A stretch of 64,000 bases of DNA, taken from positions 1-64,000 of the forward strand of contig NZ_JAHPRO010000006.1 of NCBI RefSeq assembly GCF_025562455.1, in the 5' to 3' direction. Of this stretch, positions 17,250-25,629 are shown piece by piece. Within the stretch, counting starts at the first letter, position 1. The number at the start of each line of letters is the position of its first letter. This DNA is from Acinetobacter sp. WU_MDCI_Axc73. GTDB taxonomy: Bacteria; Pseudomonadota; Gammaproteobacteria; Pseudomonadales; Moraxellaceae. Both the position numbers and the translations under genes were made by a program. Below the pieces are notes generated by a model. That model searched no databases and was not told the DNA's origin. It was given only the letters and a program-made list of their open reading frames with translations.

Positions 17250-20200
17250 ATGTATACAATTTTAGGCTATTTGTGGCAATACATCACCAATCCGAAAGCC
17301 ATTATTGCGCTGTCATTATTTGTTGCGCTGATCTCTTCGTATTCTGTCGTACCGCGTCATATTTTCTGGGCGCTGCTTGCAGCTTATGCACTTGGACTGA
17401 TGGCATACGGAGTTTACTGGTTGATCCAACGTCGCCGTCATGCAGAACAGGGTGAACAGCTTGCTCAAGCGATTGAGAATGATGCCAAGACGGAACACGG
17501 TCAAAATAAAGATAAAGAAGAACTGGGTTTAATTCAGCAGCAGATGAAAGACTCTATTCAGTTGATTCGAAAATCCAAACTGGGAGATAAAAAGGGTAAT
17601 GCTGCATTATACGAATTACCGTGGTATATGGTGATTGGTAATCCAGCGGCAGGTAAAAGTTCCGCGATTTATAACTCGGGACTCAAATTTCCTTTTGAAG
17701 AAACCCATCAAAAAATGGTATCAGCGGGTTTGAGTGGGACACGCAACTGTGACTGGTTTTTTTCAACAGAAGGCATTTTACTGGATACAGCTGGGCGTTA
17801 TTCGGTCTATTCAGAGGATCATTCTGAATGGTTGGGCTTTTTAAATTTACTCAAGAAAAATCGTCCGAAAGCGCCTGTAAACGGCTTGATAGTCATTGTC
17901 AGTATCGCTGAATTAATCAGTCAGAGCCCAGAGCGATCACTGAAACTGGCCAAAAATTTACGTGCACGAATACAGGATTTAACTGAACGCCTTGAAGTGG
18001 TGGTACCAGTATATCTAGTATTTTCAAAAATGGACCTGATTGCAGGTTTTACTGAGTTTTTCGACTGTTACGAAGGACAGGAATATAATCAGGCTTGGGG
18101 TGCAACGCTCCCTTATGATCAAAATTCATCTCAAAATGCAGTTGAACTTTTTGAGCAGCATTACACGATTTTATATGACGGTTTAAAGGGTGTAAGTACT
18201 ACACATTTAAGTCGTCGACATTCACAAAATATTTCTCCTAGCGTCATGACTTTCCCACTGGAGTTTAAAACTCTCAAACCTGCGCTTAAAAGCTTTGTCG
18301 CGACATTATTTGAAGATAATCCATATCAGTTCCAGCCCGTGTTTAGAGGCTTTTATTTTACCAGTGCCTTACAAGAAGGCGTGGTTGAAAGCCCAATGAC
18401 CGAACAGATTGCACACGAATTTCGACTACAACCAATCGAGCAGACAGAAGGGGTGAGTTCAAACCATGGCTCCTCTGCAAATCACAGTTACTTCCTCAAA
18501 GGTCTATTTTCTGATGTGATTTTGCCTGATAAGGATCTGGTCAAACAGCATATCAATCCGACTAAAAAGCGTCAGCGTTATATTGCTTTTATTGGTGCGT
18601 TGGTTGGCGTGTCGATCATTTTAGGGCTGTGGGTCTGGTCTTATCGCAATAATCAGCAATTGATTGCAGATGTTCAAGCAGATCTCAATCAAGTGGTACA
18701 ACTTGAAAAGACTTCTGGACAGCAGCTTTCAACTCAACTTGATGCCTTATTGATTTTACAGCAGCGACTACAACAACTCGATGAGTTTAATGAACATCGT
18801 CCACTGAAATTTAGCTTTGGTCTGTATCAGGGCAATCATTTACGTGAACAGTTAAAAACAGAATATTTAAAAGGGATACGTCAAATTGTACTGACCCCTA
18901 CCCAGCAAAATATTGTCCAGTATCTACAACGGGTCAAAGCTAATGAGGATACGCTCAAAGCCAATCATAGCAATGTTGAAATTAAACAGGTCAGCAACAA
19001 AAACCAATATTTAGAACCTTCGGATCGTAATCCTCAAGATGCTTATAATGCCTTGAAAGCGTATTTGATGATGAGTAATCCACAATATATGGATGAGAGT
19101 CATATGAGTGATCAGGTGACCCGTTTTTGGCGTTCATGGCTAGATAATAACCGTGGGCAAATGCCACGCGGTGAAATGATTCAAAAGGCTGAACAAATTT
19201 TATCTTATGCAATGACGCTATCCAATGATCAACAATTTCCAGTTTTGGATGCAGACTCACAATTGGTTGATCAAACTCGTCAAGTCTTATTATCTGTTGT
19301 ACGCGGTATGCCAGCACGAGATCGGGTGTATAACGAGATTAAGATGCGGGCTGCAGTACGTTTCCCTGCACTGACGGTCGGGCAAATTGTAGGTGAAAAT
19401 AACAAAGCCCTAGTCTTGGGTGGTTATGCTTTACCAGGTGTATTCACAGAAAAAGCATGGACAGAATATATCCAACAGGCGATTGATGATGCAGCCAATA
19501 AGCCAACAGATACGAAAGATTGGGTACTTAATAGCCGCCAATCGGATGATCTGACATTCTCTGGCAGCCCAGAGCAAATTCGTAAACAACTCACTGTACT
19601 TTATAAACAAGAATATATTGCAGAATGGCGTAAATTCTTAAATGGTATTCACTATGCCAAAGCAGATCAATTTAGCCAGCAGATTAAAAACATTGATCTT
19701 CTAGGTGAACCACAAAACTCACCGATTCGGCTTTTAATGGATCGCATTGCCATTGAAACCAACTGGGATAACCCGATTGTGCAGGCAGAATTGGCTGCAC
19801 CGCAAAAAGGTTTTGTGGCATGGTTCAAGCATAAAGTATTGCGCCGTGATGACCAGCAATTGTCAAAGCAAGCTTTAACCAAAGCACAGGGACCCATTTC
19901 GCAGGAATATCAAATGTTCTATCAGTTGGTTCGCAAGCGCGATGATCAACAGAACAAATCTTTATTAGATGAGTATATGGATAATCTGGCTCAAGTTCGC
20001 AGTAAATTTAATGAGCTAAAAAATGCAGGAGAAATTGGTCCGACAGCCATGACATTGGTCAAGCAGACTATTAATGATCAGACCTCGGTGTTTAATATCA
20101 CCCAAAAACAAATTGATGAAAAAATGTCGGTTGGATTAAATGATCTGGATCAGCAACTCTTACAAAGATTATTGGTAGCGCCGCTTACTCAATCTTTTGA

Positions 20201-21065
20201 AAGTTTGATCGGACCTACACAGGATGAAATCAATAAACTCTGGGTGATGCAAGCATATCAACCATTTACCAGTAATTTAAGTCAGAAATATCCATTTAAT
20301 TCATCTGCGACGCTACAAGCCACTAGCAATGAAATTGGTCAGATTTTTGGTGAAAATGGCAGTATTGCCCGCTTTACCAAAGAAACATTAGATCCGTTTG
20401 TAATACGCCGTGGTTATACCTTGACCTCTAAGACATGGAAGGATTTAGGGATTAGCTTAAATCCACAATTTGTCATGAATTTCCAGAGTTACGTTGCACC
20501 AAGCAATGGTATGGCAACAGGCAGTTTAAATCAGCCTGCGGCAGCACCAGTTTCAAATCAATCTAATTTTCAATTTTATCCATTGCCAAATCCGCAATGG
20601 CTGTCTTATTCAATTGAGATTGATGGACAGCGTATGACTTATGAAAATGGCATCCAACAGTGGGTTAACTTTATTTGGCCAAATCCAACCGCCATTCCTG
20701 GCGCAAGAATTACTGCCGTGGATTTACAAGGTCAAACCCATACTATTTTTGAAGAACCAGGTGAATATGGAATTAATCGTCTGATCGATTCGGCGCAGCG
20801 CAAAGAACAAAATGGCAGTTTTGAAATGACGTGGCGCAGTAAGGCAGAGCCTAATCTAATCGTCAAAGTGAATTTCCGTCTGATTAGTGGCAATAGCTCA
20901 GGTAGTGTTGGTTCAAGTCGTGGCTATACAGGACTACAGTTGGTGGATAAAGTGACCACCAATAAGGCAGTTCGTGTGGTATCTGCACAATCGGCTCCGA
21001 CAGCACCTGCTTCTAGCCCAGCAGTGGCCAACACGCCAAGGGCTTCAGCAGGAGTAACGCCGTGA
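17250..21065 (+). CDS. tssM: T6SS inner-membrane complex protein TssM (IcmF family)
   Basis: A 1271-residue IcmF/VasK family protein. It has two N-terminal transmembrane helices (about residues 14-32 and 38-58), a cytoplasmic NTPase-like domain with an intact Walker A GNPAAGKSS (residues 130-138), and a third transmembrane helix near 440-460. A large periplasmic domain includes the conserved C-terminal IcmF-C region (WPN....PGARITAVDLQGQ). It spans the envelope and binds TssL inside. The C-terminal tail is Ala/Ser/Pro-rich. An AAAAAG stretch just before the ATG is a weak ribosome site. Confidence 0.95.
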   Translation: MYTILGYLWQYITNPKAIIALSLFVALISSYSVVPRHIFWALLAAYALGLMAYGVYWLIQRRRHAEQGEQLAQAIENDAKTEHGQNKDKEELGLIQQQMKDSIQLIRKSKLGDKKGNAALYELPWYMVIGNPAAGKSSAIYNSGLKFPFEETHQKMVSAGLSGTRNCDWFFSTEGILLDTAGRYSVYSEDHSEWLGFLNLLKKNRPKAPVNGLIVIVSIAELISQSPERSLKLAKNLRARIQDLTERLEVVVPVYLVFSKMDLIAGFTEFFDCYEGQEYNQAWGATLPYDQNSSQNAVELFEQHYTILYDGLKGVSTTHLSRRHSQNISPSVMTFPLEFKTLKPALKSFVATLFEDNPYQFQPVFRGFYFTSALQEGVVESPMTEQIAHEFRLQPIEQTEGVSSNHGSSANHSYFLKGLFSDVILPDKDLVKQHINPTKKRQRYIAFIGALVGVSIILGLWVWSYRNNQQLIADVQADLNQVVQLEKTSGQQLSTQLDALLILQQRLQQLDEFNEHRPLKFSFGLYQGNHLREQLKTEYLKGIRQIVLTPTQQNIVQYLQRVKANEDTLKANHSNVEIKQVSNKNQYLEPSDRNPQDAYNALKAYLMMSNPQYMDESHMSDQVTRFWRSWLDNNRGQMPRGEMIQKAEQILSYAMTLSNDQQFPVLDADSQLVDQTRQVLLSVVRGMPARDRVYNEIKMRAAVRFPALTVGQIVGENNKALVLGGYALPGVFTEKAWTEYIQQAIDDAANKPTDTKDWVLNSRQSDDLTFSGSPEQIRKQLTVLYKQEYIAEWRKFLNGIHYAKADQFSQQIKNIDLLGEPQNSPIRLLMDRIAIETNWDNPIVQAELAAPQKGFVAWFKHKVLRRDDQQLSKQALTKAQGPISQEYQMFYQLVRKRDDQQNKSLLDEYMDNLAQVRSKFNELKNAGEIGPTAMTLVKQTINDQTSVFNITQKQIDEKMSVGLNDLDQQLLQRLLVAPLTQSFESLIGPTQDEINKLWVMQAYQPFTSNLSQKYPFNSSATLQATSNEIGQIFGENGSIARFTKETLDPFVIRRGYTLTSKTWKDLGISLNPQFVMNFQSYVAPSNGMATGSLNQPAAAPVSNQSNFQFYPLPNPQWLSYSIEIDGQRMTYENGIQQWVNFIWPNPTAIPGARITAVDLQGQTHTIFEEPGEYGINRLIDSAQRKEQNGSFEMTWRSKAEPNLIVKVNFRLISGNSSGSVGSSRGYTGLQLVDKVTTNKAVRVVSAQSAPTAPASSPAVANTPRASAGVTP

Positions 21066-21105
21066 TGAAATATAACCACAGCGCTTTACAAGGGATGGAT
21101 GATGC

Positions 21106-22065
21106 ATGCAGCAAATAAAATCAATGCCCTTATATTATGGAAAAAGCCCTGCACGCGGTGATTTTCTAAAAAGTAAAGGACAACATGCCCTGATCCAAGT
21201 CATTGATCAATGGATTACAGAGGCCTTGGAATATGCGATAGCAAATCCTCAGTTTCGACAGCTTTATCGTGAATTACCCGCATTAGACTTTTTTATTGCC
21301 AATCCGCTTGAAAAAAGATTTCTAGCAGCGAACCTGATTACTAGTGAAGATAGTTCAGGCCGACCTTTTCCAATGGTCTTGAGTCAATTGCTAGATGTGG
21401 AGCAACCCTTTGAAAACATTTTATTTGCACCTTATACCTATAAAATGACTTTGGTTGATCTTTACCAAAAAAATAAAGTCATGAAAAGTATTGGTGATCC
21501 TGAAATCTTATTGGATAAGCTGCAAAAATTGCCTACGAAAATACAAATATTTAGTTCTGAAGAATGTACCGCTTTTTATGAAAATCATACCTTGTATTCA
21601 TTTGCTCAGTTAATGAGACTCAATGTTTATCAACTGGCTCAAAGTATGATTGGGCTGGGTTTATTATTACAACCGATCCTGCAAAGTGGCACTAGTCGTT
21701 TAAATAAAATTTTGATTCTGCCGCTCAATAACCCAACGTATTGCTACGAAATTGCGGCATTTTGGGTCAGCATGATTGGTCGCTTTTTACAAAAAGACAA
21801 TACTGAGGTGTTGATCGGGTTATTGCATCGTGAAGAGCCTGTTTTATTGTTTGGTTTTCAGGGCGCAGATATCTTGGCGCTCAGTGATATTTTTACCCAA
21901 AGTATGCAAAGCGAGCACTGGGTTTCTTTGATAGATGCCAAGTGGATTGATCCTTATCTTGAACAAAATGCAGGTTTAGCTGCATTAGAACAGTCCTTAT
22001 GCCAAAGACAACTCAGTTTAAGTCAGGCACTTAAACTATTTCGACAAACTTTTTTAGATGAATAA
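21106..22065 (+). CDS. tagF: T6SS post-translational regulator TagF
   Basis: A 319-residue protein whose N-terminal half is a TagF domain ([20 protein letters not shown], then [32 protein letters not shown]). TagF proteins repress or gate T6SS assembly post-translationally in other bacteria. The C-terminal half (about residues 150-319) is less conserved and lacks an evident PppA-type phosphatase domain. It lies 40 bp after tssM and 2 bp before tagN, so the three are one transcript. Confidence 0.87.
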   Translation: MQQIKSMPLYYGKSPARGDFLKSKGQHALIQVIDQWITEALEYAIANPQFRQLYRELPALDFFIANPLEKRFLAANLITSEDSSGRPFPMVLSQLLDVEQPFENILFAPYTYKMTLVDLYQKNKVMKSIGDPEILLDKLQKLPTKIQIFSSEECTAFYENHTLYSFAQLMRLNVYQLAQSMIGLGLLLQPILQSGTSRLNKILILPLNNPTYCYEIAAFWVSMIGRFLQKDNTEVLIGLLHREEPVLLFGFQGADILALSDIFTQSMQSEHWVSLIDAKWIDPYLEQNAGLAALEQSLCQRQLSLSQALKLFRQTFLDE

Positions 22066-22067
22066 TC

Positions 22068-22832
22068 ATGAAGATGCGATCTATGCAACATTTAAAAAAA
22101 ATATTGATTTGCATGGCTTCTCTAAGCTGTGGTTTGGTTTTTGCAGAACCGATTGTGGTCGAGGGTGTCGTACCTAACGAAGCATCTAAACAAGCGATTT
22201 TGCAAAAAATGCAAAGTGTTTATGGTGCAGATCAAGTGGTCGATAAAATACAGGTTCGTGCCGTGTCTGCACCGAATGGCTGGAGTAATTCGGTTACCCA
22301 AGTGATTAGCCCAGATTTAAAAAAAGTCAAACAAGGTAAATTGACGGTACGCGGCACGCAGGTTGAATTGACGGGGAAAATGACCAATCCGAATGAAATT
22401 CAGCCTACGATTAGTCAATTTCAATCTTTGGTACAGCCCCCTTATCGTTTTAATTCACAGTTGACGGTGAATCAGGCTGAGCAAAAGATCATTGATGATG
22501 CACTCAAGAATCGAATCATTGAGTTTGAATCAGGTAGTGCCATTTTAACTGCTTCAGGGCAACAAATTTTAAATGAAATGGCGGCAGCTTTGCATAAAGT
22601 TGGCGGTAAAAAAGTCAAAATTATTGGGCATACCGATAGTTCAGGTGATGCATCGAAAAACTTGCTACTCAGTCAACAACGTGCCAACGCAGTCAAAGAT
22701 TACTTAATTACAAAGAATATTCCAGCGGATAATTTAAGTACGGAAGGCGTTGGCTCAAATAAACCTCTGGCGGATAATGATACTGCTGAAGGAAGACGCA
22801 AAAACCGTCGAATTGAGTTTGAAGTGCTCTAA
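22068..22832 (+). CDS. tagN: T6SS-associated OmpA-like peptidoglycan-binding protein TagN
   Basis: A 254-residue exported protein with a signal peptide (LKKILICMASLSCGLVFA, cleavage before EPIV) and a C-terminal OmpA-like domain from about residue 150. The domain includes the peptidoglycan-binding segment IIGHTDSSGD....LSQQRANAVKDYL and the closing EGRRKNRRIEF. It should anchor the secretion complex to the cell wall, which fits the lack of such a domain on TssL here. Three in-frame ATGs lie close together (22068, 22074, 22083) and none has a clear ribosome site. Its start is coupled to the end of tagF. Confidence 0.85.
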   Translation: MKMRSMQHLKKILICMASLSCGLVFAEPIVVEGVVPNEASKQAILQKMQSVYGADQVVDKIQVRAVSAPNGWSNSVTQVISPDLKKVKQGKLTVRGTQVELTGKMTNPNEIQPTISQFQSLVQPPYRFNSQLTVNQAEQKIIDDALKNRIIEFESGSAILTASGQQILNEMAAALHKVGGKKVKIIGHTDSSGDASKNLLLSQQRANAVKDYLITKNIPADNLSTEGVGSNKPLADNDTAEGRRKNRRIEFEVL

Positions 22833-22851
22833 TACTGAAATAGGAGATCGT

Positions 22852-23400
22852 ATGGCAACACCTTATATTGTGATTGGTTGCCCAACTACGGGTGGCGGGC
22901 AAGTGATAAGTGGTGATAGTACGTTTCTGGTGGATGGAATTGCGATAGCCTGTGTCGGCGATAAAGCCACGTGTCCCAAACATAAAACGGTTGCCACGAT
23001 TATCTCTGGCGATCCACATATGCAGGTGATGGGAAAAGCTGCTGCACGGGTTAATGACTCTTTATCTTGTGGTTGCAAGTTATTACCAAAACAAAATTTA
23101 GTAGTTCAATATAATAGTCCTTCTTCAGGGGCAAACCCAGCCAAATCAGATGCTACATCATCACAGAATAGCTTTGTGGACCAGATCGATGATTACGGTG
23201 TGAAATTCCTTTTGCGTGATGAGCAAACAGGTTCACCACTAATTGAGCAATATTTTAAGTTAGTAACACCAGACGGAAAACTACTTGAAGGCTTTACTGA
23301 CGAAACTGGACATACAAAGATGGTTGAAACAGGAAAAGAAGCTAAAAAAGTGGACTTAACCACTTTTGACTTATCTGAACCGATGAAACCTTGGGAATAA
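22852..23400 (+). CDS. PAAR spike-tip protein with C-terminal extension
   Basis: A 182-residue protein. Residues 1-85 are a PAAR domain that would cap the VgrG spike: glycine-rich strands with GCPTTGGGQVISGDSTF, CVGDKATCPKHKT and GKAAARVNDSLSCGCKL. After a Ser/Ala-rich linker (about 88-105), residues 110-170 form a small beta-sandwich-like domain (FLLRDEQTGSPL..., VTPDGKLLEGFTDETGHTKMV) that resembles transthyretin-like extensions on T6SS spike proteins. TAGGAGATCGT precedes the ATG. The gene lies 19 bp after tagN and 5 bp before the putative effector, so the extension is a likely cargo adaptor. Confidence 0.85.
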   Translation: MATPYIVIGCPTTGGGQVISGDSTFLVDGIAIACVGDKATCPKHKTVATIISGDPHMQVMGKAAARVNDSLSCGCKLLPKQNLVVQYNSPSSGANPAKSDATSSQNSFVDQIDDYGVKFLLRDEQTGSPLIEQYFKLVTPDGKLLEGFTDETGHTKMVETGKEAKKVDLTTFDLSEPMKPWE

Positions 23401-23405
23401 CAAGA

Positions 23406-24113
23406 ATGACTGAACAACTAAATAATCCATATAATCGAACTGTACCAAGTGATGCCCCAGCTTGGAGTGGCTATCCTAAAGAGCAAAAAGTGTGTGTAAT
23501 CACTGAACCGTTATGTAATCAATATATAAAAGAACGCAATTATTATATGGCCCGACCATACAACTTCATGCTCGATATTGAGCAGTGGGGAAATGTAAAG
23601 AACAAAATTGAATTGTTAATGGCCATACGTTTTGGGATGGAATGGGATACAAACAAATTAGCAGATGGAAATTTGTATGATCCAGCGTTTCACACACAAA
23701 TGTACATTAGATTCCACAATTATGTTTTAAAACACTCTCTTAAAGAGATACCTAAAATCGTTGGGGAGTTTGAGCAGACAGCTTTTAAAGTTAGATTTTT
23801 AAGCGTATTTGCAGTAGATGACTTACATGAACTACGAAATCTTGAGCCCTTCGCTCAAGGAAAAGGAGCTTTAAAAAGTTTAAACGATTTAAAAAAGACT
23901 ATTAGTAAATTGAATGTTGTCAGTGCAACCCGTGACCTATCCCTCTTAGTACAGAATAAGGGGCCTCTGCACATCAATCGAAATATGTTTAAGAAAGTAT
24001 TTAATCAAGATTACAATCCACGTATGGTACAAATTTTACGTGATGAGGGGATTTATAAAGGAGATCCGCTTAATGTGGAAAGAGCTGAGTTTGAAAGTAA
24101 GTTTGGCCGTTAA
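23406..24113 (+). CDS. Putative T6SS effector (no recognised domain)
   Basis: A 235-residue protein directly downstream of the PAAR gene and overlapping a lipoprotein gene, the layout of a T6SS effector-immunity pair. It has no signal peptide or membrane helix, as expected for a spike-delivered cargo. The N-terminus (residues 1-55) is rich in Pro, Tyr and Cys. The body is mixed helix and is rich in His, Arg, Asn and Phe (for example FHTQMYIRFHNYVLKHS near 100 and LLVQNKGPLHINRNMF near 190). I do not recognise a lysozyme, amidase, lipase, nuclease or ADP-ribosyltransferase motif. Effector status is inferred from context; the activity is unknown. Confidence 0.6.
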   Translation: MTEQLNNPYNRTVPSDAPAWSGYPKEQKVCVITEPLCNQYIKERNYYMARPYNFMLDIEQWGNVKNKIELLMAIRFGMEWDTNKLADGNLYDPAFHTQMYIRFHNYVLKHSLKEIPKIVGEFEQTAFKVRFLSVFAVDDLHELRNLEPFAQGKGALKSLNDLKKTISKLNVVSATRDLSLLVQNKGPLHINRNMFKKVFNQDYNPRMVQILRDEGIYKGDPLNVERAEFESKFGR

Positions 24114-24546
24114 GTTAGGTATTTGTATTAGCCTACTGGGTGGGTGTAGTACTAACCAACCGGTTAAAGAATCTTTAAAGTCTGGCAGTAACGGGGCTGT
24201 AGGTATGCTTTTAATCGATTCAGAAGTATATCGAAAAGCCACGCCCAAAGCTTTAGATGCTGTTACGGTATCTTTACTATTCTCAACATTAGATAAGATG
24301 GCAGTACTTAAACGGTATGAAGAAGAGATAGGCAATGGTTATACAATCGAAGATGACTTCACTGTAGGTAACGCCAACCAACTGTGTTGGGTAAACAACT
24401 TTCTTCTCACACATAAAAAAGATTTACCCTCTAATCTTGACTACACTAGCACGTACGCATGGGTAGATTCAAAACAGAAAGTACTTAAAAATAGGATTAG
24501 TGAATACTTCGGTGATAAGAAAGCTGAAAACGATTGCAGATTTTAA
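24073..24546 (+). CDS. Putative periplasmic lipoprotein, candidate immunity protein
   Basis: A 157-residue protein with a lipoprotein signal peptide ending in LLGGC (Cys at about residue 25), so the mature protein (CSTNQPVKES...) should be attached to a membrane facing the periplasm. No family is recognised. The ATG at 24073 is preceded by AAAGGAG at 8 bases and lies inside the upstream gene, with a 41-bp overlap. Such overlap between a small PAAR-linked gene and an exported partner is typical of effector and immunity proteins, and the location predicts that the effector acts in the periplasm. A terminator follows. Confidence 0.65.
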   Translation: MWKELSLKVSLAVKLGICISLLGGCSTNQPVKESLKSGSNGAVGMLLIDSEVYRKATPKALDAVTVSLLFSTLDKMAVLKRYEEEIGNGYTIEDDFTVGNANQLCWVNNFLLTHKKDLPSNLDYTSTYAWVDSKQKVLKNRISEYFGDKKAENDCRF

Positions 24547-24577
24547 TCTTATTCAATCTTACTAAAACGCCAATTTA

Positions 24578-24602
24578 AAAAACCCTCATAAGAGGGTTTT
24601 TA
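24578..24602. terminator. Bidirectional terminator between the T6SS operon and fkpB
   Basis: A perfect stem AAAACCCTC / GAGGGTTTT with an ATAA loop and A/T runs on both sides lies between two convergent genes. It can end the rightward T6SS transcript and the leftward ribF-ileS-lspA-fkpB transcript. Confidence 0.85.
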
Positions 24603-24614
24603 GTTGAATGATTA

Positions 24615-25097
24615 TCACATCAACTTAATCCCTTGCTGACCAGCAGGGGTGACTTTAAAGATTTCAACTTCAAAGCTAATGTTTTTACCTGCAAGCGGGT
24701 GATTAAAGTCCACTTCGGTAATATCATCATTTACAGAAGCAACCACACCAAATAATGATGATTTGGCTTTGTCTTCAAATTCAATCATATGGCCGACAGT
24801 TGGACGCTGTTCAAATTTAACCGTATCAAATTTTTGTACGTTTTCAGGGTTCCACGGACCAAATGCATCTTCTGGTGGTAAATGTACCGTCCGACGGTCA
24901 CCTGCACGTAAACCAAATAAGGCTTTTTCAAAGCCTGGTAGTAAATTACCATCGCCAATGGTCAGGCCAACAGGTTGCTCACGGCTACGGGTATTGTCAA
25001 TCTCGACGCCATTTTCGAGTGCCACTGAAAAATGTAACTCGACCTGAGCGCCTTCTTGAATACGAATTTCTTCGTTGGGTTGAATAATTTCAGTCAT
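24615..25097 (-). CDS. fkpB: FKBP-type peptidyl-prolyl isomerase, SlpA/FkpB type
   Basis: A 160-residue cytoplasmic FKBP of the SlyD/SlpA class. It has the N-terminal strand VELHFSVALENGVEIDNT, the LTIGDGNLLPGFEKALFGLRAGDRRTV segment and an insert-in-flap region (about 70-120), then the DFNHPLAGKNISFEVEI end. There is no His-rich metal-binding tail, so SlpA/FkpB fits better than SlyD. The start MTEIIQ at 25097 overlaps the lspA stop by 8 bp, the usual coupling in the ileS-lspA-fkpB order. An upstream in-frame start would extend far into lspA and is not favoured. Confidence 0.92.
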   Translation of the reverse strand: MTEIIQPNEEIRIQEGAQVELHFSVALENGVEIDNTRSREQPVGLTIGDGNLLPGFEKALFGLRAGDRRTVHLPPEDAFGPWNPENVQKFDTVKFEQRPTVGHMIEFEDKAKSSLFGVVASVNDDITEVDFNHPLAGKNISFEVEIFKVTPAGQQGIKLM

Positions 25098-25629
25098 GCT
25101 TTGCTTCTGCACGTTGGATGCGTTGTTTTTCAAGGAAAAAAGTATCAATTAACAATAAAATCGTGCCGAGTGTAATCGCACTGTCGGCAATATTAAAGGC
25201 TGGAAAGTTATGGTTTTGATAATACACATGAATAAAATCAACAACATAACCCAAAGTCATTCGATCAATCAGATTCCCTAAAGCACCGCCTAAAATGAGT
25301 GCAATCGCCGCAGGTAAAACAATCGAATTTTTGGGCATACGCATCAACCAAAAAACGAAAATGATTGAAACAATACCAGCCAAACCTGTAAAGAGATAAT
25401 GTTGCCAGCCACCCGCATCGGACAGAAAACTAAATGCTGCACCGTAGTTATGCAGCAATGTCCAGTTTAAAAAGGGCAACACATGCACAGGATCTGCATA
25501 ATTTAAATGGGTACTTGCAATCCATTTGGTCCACTGATCCAAAATGATGGCAAGGACAGAAAGTCCAAGCCAGATCAGATTGTGCGGATAAAACTGGAAT
25601 AAGCCTTTTTTTGCTTGGAGCTTAGGCAT
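25090..25629 (-). CDS. lspA: Lipoprotein signal peptidase (SPase II)
   Basis: A 179-residue integral membrane aspartic peptidase that removes signal peptides from prolipoproteins after lipidation. Four transmembrane helices are visible. The catalytic regions are present: [20 protein letters not shown] (first Asp region) and [14 protein letters not shown] (second Asp). Length is normal. Its start overlaps the ileS stop by 8 bp and its end overlaps fkpB, giving a tight operon. Confidence 0.97.
   Translation of the reverse strand: MPKLQAKKGLFQFYPHNLIWLGLSVLAIILDQWTKWIASTHLNYADPVHVLPFLNWTLLHNYGAAFSFLSDAGGWQHYLFTGLAGIVSIIFVFWLMRMPKNSIVLPAAIALILGGALGNLIDRMTLGYVVDFIHVYYQNHNFPAFNIADSAITLGTILLLIDTFFLEKQRIQRAEAKHD

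Noticed and set aside
17228..17455. A 75-codon frame overlapping the tssM start
   Set aside because: It is out of frame with tssM, whose first membrane helices are clearly encoded here.
22750..22851. Longer PAAR protein starting inside tagN
   Set aside because: The PAAR domain and a good ribosome site (TAGGAG) both point to ATG 22852; the upstream part is another frame of the OmpA-like domain.
24040..24072. Earlier start for the immunity-candidate lipoprotein
   Set aside because: AAAGGAG is correctly placed for ATG 24073 and the signal peptide begins just after it; an earlier start would bury the signal.
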